64,000 nt of DNA from Flavimobilis rhizosphaerae. GTDB lineage: Bacteria; Actinomycetota; Actinomycetes; Actinomycetales; Cellulomonadaceae. Of this stretch, positions 19,156 to 28,020 are shown piece by piece. The notes beneath the pieces were generated by a model. It did no database searches. It was not told the origin of the DNA and saw only the letters and a program-made list of their open reading frames with translations. Both the position numbers and the translations under genes were made by a program. Where the stretch lies: the NCBI RefSeq assembly GCF_014852685.1, contig NZ_JACZDF010000001.1:186001-250000 (forward strand), in the 5' to 3' direction. Each line of letters starts with the position of its first letter. Position 1 is the stretch's first letter.

Positions 19156-19263
19156 GATCGGCTATCGGCGTATGCGATGGGTGTGGATGGGCTATCGACG
19201 CGCGCGATGGGCATGGATCGGCTATCGGCGCATGCGATGGGTGTGGATGGGCTATCGACGCGC
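19156..19263. repeat. 30-bp direct repeats (60-bp dimers) built on the GGCTATCG half-motif
   Basis: Units start at 19156, 19186, 19216 and 19246 with the consensus GAT(C/G)GGCTATCG(G/A)CG. Units 1 and 3 are nearly identical, as are 2 and 4, so the true period is 60 bp. The last unit overlaps the end of the DUF559 gene and supplies its TAG stop (CTA on the plus strand, 19252-19254). Open frames across the array are by-products of the repeat. Confidence 0.85.
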
Positions 19264-20301
19264 ACGGAGCGTGGCGAGCGTCGTGCCGACCGTCGAGACG
19301 AAGCGGTCCGGCTCGTAGAGCACCACGCGGGCGGGGAAGCGGAGGACGGTCCTGCCCGACGCGTGCATGCGGTTGTCCCGCTCTCGGTCCTCGTCCGAAC
19401 GATGCCCGTGCGCCGCACGTCCATCGATCTCGACGTCGAGCTGGACGTCGTCGAAGAAGATGTCGGCTCGGCCCACGACCCCGATGCGGTCCCGCACCTG
19501 GACATTGGCGTGCCAGCCAGTGATGCCCGCGGCCCTGAGCGCGTCGTGGCCCCTGCGTTCGGCGACGCTGAACGCACCGTTGACGGTCGCCTCGAGAAGT
19601 CGCCTCAGCTGGCGGTTTCCGACGAGCCCCGGAAGCTCGACGAGCGCACGCTCGATCCCGTCGCGGTCGAACTCGTCACGCGCGGCGAGCCACGCGGACA
19701 GGTCGAGCGCGCTGTCGAACGGTAGCCATGCGAGTGCGTCGCGCCACGCGCGTTCGCGGTGAGTGGTGAGCGCGGGCGCGCCTCCGAACGTCCCGACGTG
19801 TTCGACCTCCCACGGCGCGAGGGGGACCCGGTGCGGCTTGATGCGGTCGCGGATGCCGTCGCCGAGCTGGTCGGTCCAGATGTCGACGCGTTCGAGCTGC
19901 GGGACGGGCGCGCCGTGCCATGCTGCGGCGGCGGGTCCCATGACGATCGAGCCGGGACGGTGGACCCACGTCGCGATGATCGGCGCGGTGGGCATCTGAC
20001 GGGACGTCGCGCTCACGAGGCCGCGTGCAGGGAGCGGGATCCAAGCGCCGGAGGCGATGCGATAGCTGACCTGCCGGGTGGTGTACCCGGCGGCGTGCGC
20101 CTGCACGCGCGTGAAGACGCCTCGCTGGCGGCGGGCGATCCCGGGGACGTCGTCGGGTCGCAAGAGCATCGGCATGAGGAGATCGTCGTCGTCCGGAGCA
20201 CCGCTCGCCGCGTGAGCCGCTGAACCTGTGAACGGCGAGGCGATTCCGATGACTGTGGTCAGCCGTGCCGCGTCGGCGGCAGACTCATGATCGCGCCGCA
20301 T
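19252..20301 (-). CDS. AbiEi-type winged-helix plus DUF559 (Vsr-like nuclease fold) protein, 349 aa
   Basis: The N-terminal half has a winged-helix segment IARRQRGVFTRVQAHAAGYTTRQVSYRI...IPLPARGL, as in type IV antitoxin AbiEi-like proteins. The C-terminal half has a DUF559 fold with RADIFF, VEIDGRAAHGH and RTVLRFPARVV, corresponding to the Asp and Glu-x-Asp region of Vsr-like endonucleases. No cognate AbiEii toxin gene lies nearby. Function is unknown; these genes are common and often multicopy in actinobacteria. The start is uncertain: ATG 20301 gives 349 aa, while ATG 20175 would give 307 aa, closer to the usual length, and neither has a clear ribosome site. It is flanked on both sides by CGATAGC palindromes. 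Confidence 0.65.
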   Translation of the reverse strand: MRRDHESAADAARLTTVIGIASPFTGSAAHAASGAPDDDDLLMPMLLRPDDVPGIARRQRGVFTRVQAHAAGYTTRQVSYRIASGAWIPLPARGLVSATSRQMPTAPIIATWVHRPGSIVMGPAAAAWHGAPVPQLERVDIWTDQLGDGIRDRIKPHRVPLAPWEVEHVGTFGGAPALTTHRERAWRDALAWLPFDSALDLSAWLAARDEFDRDGIERALVELPGLVGNRQLRRLLEATVNGAFSVAERRGHDALRAAGITGWHANVQVRDRIGVVGRADIFFDDVQLDVEIDGRAAHGHRSDEDRERDNRMHASGRTVLRFPARVVLYEPDRFVSTVGTTLATLRARR

Positions 20302-20366
20302 CGTCACCGCGCCTGGACCGTGTCTCCGGGGGAGCGGCCCGGGAAGGCTCCGGCCGGCGCATGCTC

Positions 20367-20407
20367 GATAGCGGGTTCGTACGCCTGACATGTGCGAATC
20401 GGCTATC
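20367..20407. repeat. CGATAGC palindrome, copy 4 (degenerate)
   Basis: Arms GATAGCGGGTTCG (20367-20379) and CGAATCGGCTATC (20395-20407) pair with two mismatches. It lies upstream of the DUF559 gene. Confidence 0.6.
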
Positions 20408-20434
20408 CGGCACTTGAGGCTTCCCAAGCACGTG

Positions 20435-20483
20435 GCTCGATAGCCGATCGGCGCACCTGTAGTGCATCGATCGGCTATCGAGC
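20435..20483. repeat. CGATAGC palindrome, copy 5
   Basis: Perfect 16-bp stem GCTCGATAGCCGATCG (20435-20450) with 20468-20483. An inner GCAC/GTGC pair extends it. Together with copy 4 it forms the right flank of the DUF559 gene. Confidence 0.85.
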
Positions 20484-20486
20484 CAG

Positions 20487-20542
20487 CTAGGGCGGGCCAC
20501 CTAGGGCGGGCCACCTAGGGCGGGCCACCTGGGGCGAGCCAC
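20487..20542. repeat. Four tandem 14-bp direct repeats
   Basis: CTAGGGCGGGCCAC three times exactly (20487, 20501, 20515), then CTGGGGCGAGCCAC (20529). They directly follow palindrome copy 5. The 341-nt gap 20302-20642 holds only repeats and the terminator. Confidence 0.9.
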
Positions 20543-20562
20543 GAAGGGACGGGAGGGGAGTC

Positions 20563-20612
20563 GACGGATTGATGGCTTCCCCCCTCGAATGGCGGGAAGC
20601 CAACAATCCGTC
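20563..20612 (-). terminator. Terminator hairpin of the ABC transporter operon
   Basis: 19-bp arms (20563-20581 and 20594-20612) with one mismatch and a 12-nt loop, 31 nt past the permease stop on the minus strand. Confidence 0.75.
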
Positions 20613-20642
20613 AGCAGAGGGGTGGTGGGAGGGGACAGGTCG

Positions 20643-23261
20643 CTACTCCGACGCCAGGCCCTCGAGGACCGGGACGCGGGAGGCACGGATCGCGGGCCAC
20701 AGGGCCGCGACCACCCCGACGACCGCAGCGAGCACCACGAGCACCCCGATCTGGCCCCACGGCACGACGAGGTCCGTCAGCCCCATGTCCGCCATGACCG
20801 TCGGCAGCGCGCTCGACCCCCCGACGCCCACCGCGACGCCCAGCGCCGTCCCGAACACTGCCGTGAGCACCGACTCGATCCCCACGACGCTCGCCAGCTG
20901 CAGCCGCCCGAGGCCGACCGCCCGCAGCAGCGAGATCTCCCGGCGCCGCTCGACGACCGACAGCGCGAGCGTGTTGACGATGCCGAGCACCGCGATGAGG
21001 ATGCTCAGCGCGAGCATCGCGTAGACGATCGTCAGCATCTGGTTGACCTGCGCCGCGAGCGAGTCCGCGAGGTCGTCGGCGTCCTGCACGGAGACCGCCC
21101 CGTACGCGGTGACCGCGGGCGTCACGGCGTCGCGCATCTGCTCGACGCTCGTCCCGGGCGCCACCCCGAGGAACGCCACGGCGATGTCGCGCGTCGCCGG
21201 AACTGTGACGTCGGCGAAGAGGTCCTGCGGCAGGAAGAACGACCCGCCGAAGGCCCGCGATTCGACGACCGCGCCGACCCGCACCGTCACCGCACCGTCC
21301 GCACCGGCGACGGGCGACGCCGCCGTGCCGAGCGTCAGCGTGTCGCCGACCTCCCAGCCGTTCGCGGTCGCGGCGGACTCGAGGACGAGCGCCTCGCCGC
21401 GGTCGAGCGCGTCGAGCGTCCCGTCGACGACGTGAATCTCGATCGACCGGCGCGGCAGCTCGCGCGGCATGTCGAACGCCCACTGGGCGCCCTCGACCCC
21501 CGCGACGGACGTGAGCCCAGCGGAGACGGGGTCGAGCGCCCCGACCTCGGGCAGCGCGGCGACGGCGTCGATCGCGCCCGACGGCACGCCCGGGAAGCCC
21601 GACACCATGAGGTCGGCCTTGAGGTCGGACTCGACGACGTTCCGCATGGACGTCGAGGCGGAGGCCGCGAGGACGGCGGACGCCGAGACGAGGACCATGC
21701 CGATGGTGAGGGCGCCCGCGGTCGCGGCCGTGCGCCGCGGCTGCCGGACGACGTTCCCCCGGGCGAGGGCGCCGAGGGGCCGGGCGAGGACGACGGACGG
21801 CCAGGCGAGCACCGTGACGACGGGACGGGCGAGGACGGGGGCGAGGACGAGCACGCCCACGACGAGCGCGACGGCGCTCGCGGCGAGGACGGCACCGCCC
21901 ATGCCTGCGGCCTCGCCGTCCGCAGCGCCGAGGAGGTCCTGCCAGCGGGCCTCGGAGACGGTCGACGCGACGACGACGCCCGCGACGCCGAGAGCGACGA
22001 GCACCGCGCCGATCGCGCCGCGCACGCGGAGCCCGCGCTCGGAGGGGGTGTCCTCGCGCATGGCCTCGACGGGCGCGACGAGGGCGGCGCGTCGGGCGGG
22101 CAGGAGGGCGCCGACGACGGAGACGACGACGCCGACGGCGACGGCGAGCAGGATCGTGGGCCACGTCGGGACGACGGACCCGGAGAGCTCGGTACCGGTC
22201 GCGGAGAAGATCGCGCCGATGCCGGCGGCGAGGCCGGTGCCGAGGGCGACGCCGACGACGGACCCGACGACGCCGACGACGAGCGCCTGGACGAGGACGG
22301 AGCCGAGCACCTGGCCGGGCGAGGCGCCGAGGGCGCGCAGGAGCGCGAGCTCGCGGCGTCGCTGGCGGACCTGCATGGAGAAGGCGTTGGCGATGAGGAA
22401 GGTCGCGACGGCGAGCGACACCCCGGCGAAGCCGAGGAGGAAGATCTGGAGGAAGCCGATCTGGTCGTCGATCTGGGCGCGGGTCTCGCCGCGGACGGTG
22501 TCGCCGGTGACGGCCTCGGCGGCGGACGCGCCGGGGACGTCGGTCGCGGCGAGGGCGGCGGCGAGTGTGTCGCGCAGCTCGTCCTGGCTGACGCCAGGGG
22601 CGGCCTCGACGGCGATCTGGGGGACGAGGCCGTCGGGCGCGAGGGTCTCGAGGGCGACGGCGGGGTCGAGCCCGACGACGAGGGCTCCGGCGAGCGGTCC
22701 GTCGAAGGAGAGGACGCCGGAGACGGTGACCTCGCGGATCTCGCCCGCGAGGACGACGGTCGTCGTGGAGCCGGTCGTGAGGCCGGAGCGCGCGGCGGTG
22801 TGCTCCTCGAGCGCGATCTCGGCCGGGCCGGACGGGGCACGTCCGGTGAGGTAGGGGTACCGGGTGTCGTCTGCGGGGAAGGGCGTCGCGATGGTGGGGG
22901 CGCCGCCGGTCGTCACGACGGTGCCGTCGGCGCCGAAGAGGGTGAGGAGCCCCGTGGGCTCGGGGCGGGCGTGGGCGACGCCGGGGGCGTCGGCGAGGAC
23001 GTCGGCGAGGGCCGCGGGGACGGAGGCGTGGACGGTCGAGGAGCTTCCGGAGACGACGTCGGTCCCCGACGTCGTCGCGGCCCCGCGCACGTAGGCGTCG
23101 CCGGCCGCGGACGTGGAGATCACGGCGTCGAAGGTCGTCGACAGGAGGGTGCGGAAGCTGAAGGTGCCGGCGACGAACGCGACGCCGAGCGCGACGGCGA
23201 GGACGGCGAGCGCGGTGCGGCCAAGGTGGGCGCGGATGTCGCGCAGGGCGATCCGCCTCAT
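20643..23261 (-). CDS. ABC transporter permease with two FtsX domains, 872 aa
   Basis: Large MacB/FtsX-type permease. It begins [32 protein letters not shown] (first helix about 13-33), followed by an outer domain of about 200 residues, a first FtsX domain (about 265-400, including FSMQVRQRRRELALLRALGASPGQV), two central helices, a second outer domain, and a C-terminal FtsX domain (about 735-860, VVERRREISLLRAVGLGRLQ). Such transporters extract lipoproteins, lipids or peptides from the membrane rather than importing solutes. The ATG overlaps the ATPase stop by 4 nt. The substrate is unknown. Confidence 0.9.
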   Translation of the reverse strand: MRRIALRDIRAHLGRTALAVLAVALGVAFVAGTFSFRTLLSTTFDAVISTSAAGDAYVRGAATTSGTDVVSGSSSTVHASVPAALADVLADAPGVAHARPEPTGLLTLFGADGTVVTTGGAPTIATPFPADDTRYPYLTGRAPSGPAEIALEEHTAARSGLTTGSTTTVVLAGEIREVTVSGVLSFDGPLAGALVVGLDPAVALETLAPDGLVPQIAVEAAPGVSQDELRDTLAAALAATDVPGASAAEAVTGDTVRGETRAQIDDQIGFLQIFLLGFAGVSLAVATFLIANAFSMQVRQRRRELALLRALGASPGQVLGSVLVQALVVGVVGSVVGVALGTGLAAGIGAIFSATGTELSGSVVPTWPTILLAVAVGVVVSVVGALLPARRAALVAPVEAMREDTPSERGLRVRGAIGAVLVALGVAGVVVASTVSEARWQDLLGAADGEAAGMGGAVLAASAVALVVGVLVLAPVLARPVVTVLAWPSVVLARPLGALARGNVVRQPRRTAATAGALTIGMVLVSASAVLAASASTSMRNVVESDLKADLMVSGFPGVPSGAIDAVAALPEVGALDPVSAGLTSVAGVEGAQWAFDMPRELPRRSIEIHVVDGTLDALDRGEALVLESAATANGWEVGDTLTLGTAASPVAGADGAVTVRVGAVVESRAFGGSFFLPQDLFADVTVPATRDIAVAFLGVAPGTSVEQMRDAVTPAVTAYGAVSVQDADDLADSLAAQVNQMLTIVYAMLALSILIAVLGIVNTLALSVVERRREISLLRAVGLGRLQLASVVGIESVLTAVFGTALGVAVGVGGSSALPTVMADMGLTDLVVPWGQIGVLVVLAAVVGVVAALWPAIRASRVPVLEGLASE

Positions 23262-24070
23262 GCGGTCACCGCCGCGGGGCTCGTGCCGGCGGTGAGCGCG
23301 CCGAGGCGCTCGAGGACCGTCTCGGCGGTGGGGTTCTCGAGGACGTCGGCGAGGCGGCCGTCGGCGAGGAAGAGGACGCGGTGCGCGTAGGAGGCGGCGC
23401 GCGGGTCGTGGGTCACCATCGCGACGGTTTGCCCGAGCTCGTCGACGGAGCGGCGCAGGAACCCGAGGACCTCACCGGCGGAGCGGGAGTCGAGGTTGCC
23501 GGTGGGCTCGTCGGCGAGGACGAGGGCGGGGCGTGTGACGAGTGCGCGGGCGCACGCGACGCGCTGCTGCTGGCCGCCGGAGAGCTCACCGGGGCGGTGA
23601 CTGAGCCGGTCGCGGAGGCCGACGGCTTCGACGACCTCGTCGAACCAGGCGCGGTCGACGCGCTCGCGGGCGATGTCGAGGGGGAGGGTGATGTTCTCCT
23701 CGGCGGTGAGCGTCGGGACGAGGTTGAAGGACTGGAAGACGAAGCCGAGGCCGGTGCGGCGCAGCTGGGTGAGGTGGCGCTGGCGCATGCGGGTGACGTC
23801 GTGGTCGCCGACGACGACGGTTCCGGAGGTTGGGCGGTCGAGGCCTGCGAGGCAGTGCATGAGGGTTGACTTGCCGGAGCCGGACGGGCCCATGATCGCG
23901 GTGAGCCGGCCCTCCTCGAGGTCGACGTCGACGTCGTCGAGCGCGGTGACGGCGGTCGCGCCGGTGCCGTACTCCTTGGTGAGGTTGCGGGCCCAGGCGC
24001 GGGCGACGCGCCCGACGGGGAGGATGCCGACGCCGGTGCGGCGGGGGGCGTGGGCGGTCGCGGTGGTCAT
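23258..24070 (-). CDS. ABC transporter ATP-binding protein (LolD/MacB type), 270 aa
   Basis: The ATPase partner of the FtsX permease. It has Walker [11 protein letters not shown]-loop [18 protein letters not shown], signature [15 protein letters not shown], Walker [14 protein letters not shown], and switch His in VTHDP. The ATG at 24070 has a GAGGAG site 8 nt upstream. An N-terminal extension of about 30 residues precedes the nucleotide-binding domain. The two genes are coupled by a 4-nt overlap and transcribed away from the oxidoreductase gene at 24243. Confidence 0.93.
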   Translation of the reverse strand: MTTATAHAPRRTGVGILPVGRVARAWARNLTKEYGTGATAVTALDDVDVDLEEGRLTAIMGPSGSGKSTLMHCLAGLDRPTSGTVVVGDHDVTRMRQRHLTQLRRTGLGFVFQSFNLVPTLTAEENITLPLDIARERVDRAWFDEVVEAVGLRDRLSHRPGELSGGQQQRVACARALVTRPALVLADEPTGNLDSRSAGEVLGFLRRSVDELGQTVAMVTHDPRAASYAHRVLFLADGRLADVLENPTAETVLERLGALTAGTSPAAVTA

Positions 24071-24229
24071 GGGGTGCTCCTCGTGCTTGTCATGCGGAGT
24101 TCTGGTGTCGAGTCGACCTTCTCGCAGTGCACGTATCGGGCGGCATCGGGTGAGTCCCTGGACGGACCCTGGATGTGGGATGGGTGAAGTCCCTGAGCGG
24201 GGACCGGCGCCTTCGTCATGGCGGACCGG

Positions 24230-24235
24230 TAGCGT
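24230..24235 (+). promoter_or_regulatory. Leaderless -10 (TAGCGT) of the oxidoreductase gene
   Basis: TAGCGT ends 7 nt before ATG 24243. It lies in the 172-nt divergent space with the ABC operon, where no clear promoter for the opposite strand was recognised. Confidence 0.55.
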
Positions 24236-24242
24236 TGCGCCC

Positions 24243-25277
24243 ATGAGCGACGTCGCCCTCCCTGGTCCTGTGCCCGTGTCCGTCCCTGATCCTGCGTCGG
24301 CGCCGCCCGTGCGGTGGGGGATCCTCGGTGCGGGAGGGATCGCGGGTTCGTTCGCGACGGCGGTCGCGTCGTCGACGCGCGCGCAGCTTGTCGCGGTGGG
24401 TTCGCGCGACCGTGTGCGTGGGGAGCGTTTCGCGACGGCGCACGGCATCCCGACGACGCACATCGGGTACGACGCTCTCGTGGCCGACGATCACGTCGAC
24501 GTCGTCTATGTGGCGACGCCGCACTCGGAGCACCGGGAGCATGCGCTGCTCGCGATCGAGGCGGGCAAGCACGTGCTCGTCGAGAAGGCGTTCACGCGCA
24601 ATGTCGCGGAGGCGCGCGAGGTGTTCGACGCGGCGCGTGCGGCGGGCACGTTCGTCATGGAGGCGATGTGGACGCGGCACCTGCCGCACGTCGCGGCGCT
24701 GCGGCAGGTCGTCGCGTCGGGTGTCATCGGTGAGGTCGTCAACGTGTCGGCGGACCACGGTCAGCGGTTCGAGGAGGACCCGTCGCACCGGCTCTTCGCG
24801 CCGGGGCTCGCGGGCGGTGCGCTGCTCGATCTCGGGGTGTACCCGGTGGCGTTCGCGCACGACCTGCTGGGGGCGCCGTCGTCGGTGACGGCGGTCGGTG
24901 ACCTCACGGGGACGGGGGTCGACGGTCAGGTGTCGATGGTCCTCGGGTACGAGGGCCGTGCGCAGGCGACGCTGTCGACGACGTTGTGGTCGCAGACGCC
25001 GACGGTCGGGATGATCTCGGGGACGCTGGGGCGGATCGAGGTGGCGGGGGCGTTCTACGCGCCGTCGTCGTTCCGGGTCTCGCTGCGTGACGGGACGTCG
25101 TGGGAGTACGCGCGTCCGGTGGCGCACGGGCTGGCGTACGAGGCTGCGGAGGTCGCGCGTTGTGTGTCGGAGGGTCTCACGGAGTCGCCGCGGATGACGT
25201 GGCAGGACACGCTCGACGTCATGGCGACGCTCGACGAGGTGCGTCGCCAGGTGGGCGTCGTCTACCCGGGGGAGTGA
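24243..25277 (+). CDS. Gfo/Idh/MocA-family NAD(P)-dependent oxidoreductase, 344 aa
   Basis: The Rossmann nucleotide site is WGILGAGGIAGSFA near residue 25. The family's EKP motif appears as VLVEKAFTRN, with Ala for Pro, and the C-terminal alpha/beta domain starts at the FVMEAMWTRHLP segment. Members act on sugars, inositols, dihydrodiols or biliverdin. The EAMW...FxP and GGALLDLGVYPV motifs are those of the dihydrodiol dehydrogenase-like branch, but the substrate is not assigned. It is predicted leaderless from ATG 24243 and sits 41 nt before tmk. Confidence 0.85.
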   Translation: MSDVALPGPVPVSVPDPASAPPVRWGILGAGGIAGSFATAVASSTRAQLVAVGSRDRVRGERFATAHGIPTTHIGYDALVADDHVDVVYVATPHSEHREHALLAIEAGKHVLVEKAFTRNVAEAREVFDAARAAGTFVMEAMWTRHLPHVAALRQVVASGVIGEVVNVSADHGQRFEEDPSHRLFAPGLAGGALLDLGVYPVAFAHDLLGAPSSVTAVGDLTGTGVDGQVSMVLGYEGRAQATLSTTLWSQTPTVGMISGTLGRIEVAGAFYAPSSFRVSLRDGTSWEYARPVAHGLAYEAAEVARCVSEGLTESPRMTWQDTLDVMATLDEVRRQVGVVYPGE

Positions 25278-25306
25278 GCGCGGGTCGGGGTGTCGGTGGC
25301 GCTCGG

Positions 25307-25312
25307 TAGGCT
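25307..25312 (+). promoter_or_regulatory. Leaderless -10 (TAGGCT) of tmk-holB
   Basis: TAGGCT ends 6 nt before the GTG at 25319, setting both the promoter and the start of tmk. Confidence 0.55.
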
Positions 25313-25318
25313 GGCGGG

Positions 25319-26032
25319 GTGACTTCGATCCTTTCCGGCAGCACTGCCGATGCCGGTGTCTTCGTGTCCTTCGAGGGCGGTGACGGCTCGGGCAAGACGA
25401 CGCAGATCGGTCTGCTGGGCGACTGGTTCACGCGCCTGGGGCATGAGGTCGTCGTGACGCGGGAGCCGGGCGGTACGACGCTCGGCGCGGAGCTGCGCAG
25501 GCTCGTGCTGCACGGCGAGGACATGGCTCCGCGCACGGAGGCGCTGCTCTACGCGGCGGACCGCGCGCACCACGTGTCGACGGTCGTGCGCCCAGCGCTC
25601 GCGCGCGGGGCCGTCGTCGTCACGGACCGTTACCTCGACTCGTCGGTCGCGTACCAGGCGGGTGGACGCGAGCTCGGTGCGGACGAGGTCGAGAACCTCT
25701 CGCTGTGGGCGACGGGCGGGCTGCTGCCACACGTCACGGTGCTGCTCGATCTTGATCCTGCGGTGGGTGTCGCGCGCGTGCCGGGCGGTCTCGACCGTCT
25801 CGAGCGGGCGGGTGCCGCGTTTCACGAGCGGACGCGTGAGGCGTACCTCGCGCGGGCTGCGGCGCACCCGGAGCGGATCGCGGTCGTCGACGCGTCGCTC
25901 CCGGTCGAGGACGTGCATGCGCTCGTCGTCGCGGCGGTCGCGGAGAAGCTGGGGATCGACGTCCCGACGTCGGTCGCGGTCGTGCCGGGAGCGCCGGGAG
26001 CGCCCGCTGCAGCGGACGGGCCGCGCTCGTGA
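25319..26032 (+). CDS. tmk: Thymidylate kinase, 237 aa
   Basis: Phosphorylates dTMP to dTDP for DNA synthesis. It has P-loop [14 protein letters not shown], the dTMP-site [11 protein letters not shown] with the DR(Y/F) motif, REPGGT, and a LID segment [20 protein letters not shown]. The GTG start is set by the leaderless -10. A C-terminal extension of about 25 residues is Pro/Ala-rich. Its stop overlaps the GTG of holB, the standard actinobacterial pairing. Confidence 0.95.
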   Translation: MTSILSGSTADAGVFVSFEGGDGSGKTTQIGLLGDWFTRLGHEVVVTREPGGTTLGAELRRLVLHGEDMAPRTEALLYAADRAHHVSTVVRPALARGAVVVTDRYLDSSVAYQAGGRELGADEVENLSLWATGGLLPHVTVLLDLDPAVGVARVPGGLDRLERAGAAFHERTREAYLARAAAHPERIAVVDASLPVEDVHALVVAAVAEKLGIDVPTSVAVVPGAPGAPAAADGPRS

Positions 26033-27174
26033 CGGACGTCTGGGAGGACGTCGTCGGGCAGGAGGACGCGGTCGCGCGCCTGCGCGCGGCGGCGACGGAC
26101 GACGCGGCGATGACGCACGCATGGCTCGTCACGGGCCCGCCGGGCTCGGGGCGGTCGGTCGCGGCGAAGGCGTTCGCGGCAGCGTTGCAGTGCTCGGGCG
26201 ACCCGGTGGCTGACGAGGTCGCGGTCGCGGAGGTGCGTGCGGGCACGCACCCGGACGTCACGGTCGTGACGACGGACAAGGTGACGATCTCGATCGACGA
26301 GGTGCGCGGGCTCATCGGGCTCGCCCAGCGGGCGCCTGCGCGCGGCCGGTGGCGCGTCATCGTCGTCGAGGACGCGGACCGCATGCTCGAGCGCACGTCG
26401 AACGTGCTGCTCAAGGCGATCGAGGAGCCGCCGCCGCGTACGGTGTGGGTGCTGTGCGCGCCGAGCCCGCAGGACGTCGTCGTGACGATCCGTTCGCGGT
26501 GCCGGCAGGTGGGGCTGCGCGTGCCGTCGGTCGAGGCGGTCGCGGAGCTGCTCGTGCGGCGGGACGGCCTCGAGCCGGGGCTTGCGCTCGAGTCGGCGCG
26601 CGCGGCGCAGTCGCACGTCGGGATGGCGCGCAGGCTCGCGCGGGATCCGGAGGCGCGGGCGCGGCGACGGCGGATCCTCGAGTCGGCGGCGCGGATCCGG
26701 GGCGTCGGGGACGCGGTGCTCGCGGCCGACGACCTCGTCGAGACGGCGAAGGCGGAGGCGGCTGCGCGCTCGGAGGAGCGTGACGCGCGTGAGAAGGCGG
26801 AGCTGCTGCGGGCGCTCGGCGTCGAGGCGGGCGCGACGGTGCCGCCGGCGTTGCGGGCTCAGGTCAAGCAGCTCGAGGAGGACCAGAAGCGGCGTGCGAC
26901 GCGGCAGCAGCGTGACTCGCTCGACACTGCGATGCTCGACCTGCTGTCGCTGTACCGGGACGTGCTCGTCGTGCAGCTTGGGGCGTCGGGCGACGTCGCG
27001 CTCGTCAACGAGGGTGCGGAGGAGCTCGTGCGGTCGCTCGCGGAGTCCTCGACGCCGGAGCAGTCGTTGCACCGCATGGATGCGATCGGCGAGGTCCGGC
27101 AGCGCCTGGCGGGCAACGTTGCGCCGCTCCTCGCGCTCGAGGCGATGATGGTGGCGCTTCGGCCGCAGGTCTGA
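26029..27174 (+). CDS. holB: DNA polymerase III delta-prime subunit, 381 aa
   Basis: Clamp-loader subunit. It has a RuvB/HolB-like N-terminus [18 protein letters not shown], and Walker A is [14 protein letters not shown] with Arg for Lys, consistent with a non-hydrolysing delta-prime. A DEAD-like VVEDADRML, sensor 1 [21 protein letters not shown] and the arginine-containing RSRCR follow. The usual zinc-binding cluster after ALQC is missing: [26 protein letters not shown] keeps one Cys only. The GTG start overlaps the tmk stop. Confidence 0.9.
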   Translation: MTDVWEDVVGQEDAVARLRAAATDDAAMTHAWLVTGPPGSGRSVAAKAFAAALQCSGDPVADEVAVAEVRAGTHPDVTVVTTDKVTISIDEVRGLIGLAQRAPARGRWRVIVVEDADRMLERTSNVLLKAIEEPPPRTVWVLCAPSPQDVVVTIRSRCRQVGLRVPSVEAVAELLVRRDGLEPGLALESARAAQSHVGMARRLARDPEARARRRRILESAARIRGVGDAVLAADDLVETAKAEAAARSEERDAREKAELLRALGVEAGATVPPALRAQVKQLEEDQKRRATRQQRDSLDTAMLDLLSLYRDVLVVQLGASGDVALVNEGAEELVRSLAESSTPEQSLHRMDAIGEVRQRLAGNVAPLLALEAMMVALRPQV

Positions 27175-27207
27175 CCCCGCCCGGAGCGCGCGGGGCTAAT
27201 GCCCGGA

Positions 27208-27263
27208 TGCAAAGAACTTGTTGCAAAGAAGTCCTTGCAAAGAAGTCTTTGCATGCGTAGTGT
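27208..27263 (+). promoter_or_regulatory. Operator array of 14-bp repeats and leaderless promoter of the ArsR-like gene
   Basis: TGCAAAGAA units start at 27208, 27222 and 27236, with a fourth TGCA at 27250, exactly 14 bp apart. The last units form an 8-2-8 inverted repeat TGCAAAGA-AG-TCTTTGCA at 27236-27253. TAGTGT at 27258-27263 ends 7 nt before ATG 27271. A dimeric repressor bound here would cover the -35 and abut the -10. Confidence 0.7.
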
Positions 27264-27270
27264 TGCTCGC

Positions 27271-27873
27271 ATGACGCACGACGACCCCACCCAGCGGCAC
27301 TACCCGGAGCCCGTGAGCTCCGACGCGCTCAAGGCGCTCGCGCACCCGCTGCGCGTCGCGATCTTCGACGCGATCGCCCACGGACCCGCCACGGCGAGCA
27401 CCCTCGCCGAGCAGCTTGGGGAGTCGTCGGGCGCCACGAGCTACCACTTGCGGCAGCTCGCCCGTCACGGCCTCGTCCGTGAGGCCGTGGGCCGCGGCCG
27501 CGGCCGCGAACGCTGGTGGGAGAAGGTTCCGGGCGGCGTCACTGTCGGCGCTACGCCTGACGCCGGCCCCGCCGAGAAGGCCGCCGCCCGCATGGTCGTC
27601 GGCGAGCTCCTCGGCCTCCGCGAGAAGGCGCTGCGCGCGTTCGTCTCAGAGCTCGAGTCCTTCGACGACGACTGGCAGGAGGCCAGCCTCGTCTCGACCG
27701 TCCACCTCGACCTGCCGCGCGAGGTCCTCGCCGAGCTCGGCACCCGGCTCACCGAGCTCGTCGGCGAGTACGCCGAGACCTACGGCAGCGACCGGGCACC
27801 CGCGCCCGGCAGCCGCTCGGTCACCGTCCAGCTCGCCGCGTTCCCCGTCGTCGGGGGTCGCGAGAACCCCTGA
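27271..27873 (+). CDS. ArsR-like helix-turn-helix regulator, 200 aa
   Basis: Winged-helix protein: SSDALKALAHPLRVAIFDAIAHGPATASTLAEQLGESSGATSYHLRQLARHGLVREA (residues about 15-70). It resembles helix_turn_helix_5/ArsR repressors fused to a C-terminal effector or dimer domain of about 110 residues. No metal-binding Cys motif is present, so it is not a classic metal sensor. The ATG at 27271 is set by the promoter; upstream in-frame starts lie in the operator. It likely autoregulates and controls the MFS exporter downstream. Confidence 0.8.
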   Translation: MTHDDPTQRHYPEPVSSDALKALAHPLRVAIFDAIAHGPATASTLAEQLGESSGATSYHLRQLARHGLVREAVGRGRGRERWWEKVPGGVTVGATPDAGPAEKAAARMVVGELLGLREKALRAFVSELESFDDDWQEASLVSTVHLDLPREVLAELGTRLTELVGEYAETYGSDRAPAPGSRSVTVQLAAFPVVGGRENP

Positions 27874-28020
27874 CCGTCACGGCGGCCCTGCCGCCGCACC
27901 CGCATCCCTCCCGACGGCACCGCCGTCGTAGCCGCCCGACGGCACCGAAGCCGCCCCGCACGACACCACCGACCGGCCCGCCGGCGCGGTGCTCCGTCGA
28001 CCCCTGAGAGGACCCCTGCC

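Noticed and set aside
19060-19725. Plus-strand ORF reading through the 60-bp repeat array
   Set aside because: Its sequence (units like MGVDGLSTR) arises from the repeat itself and runs antisense to the DUF559 gene.
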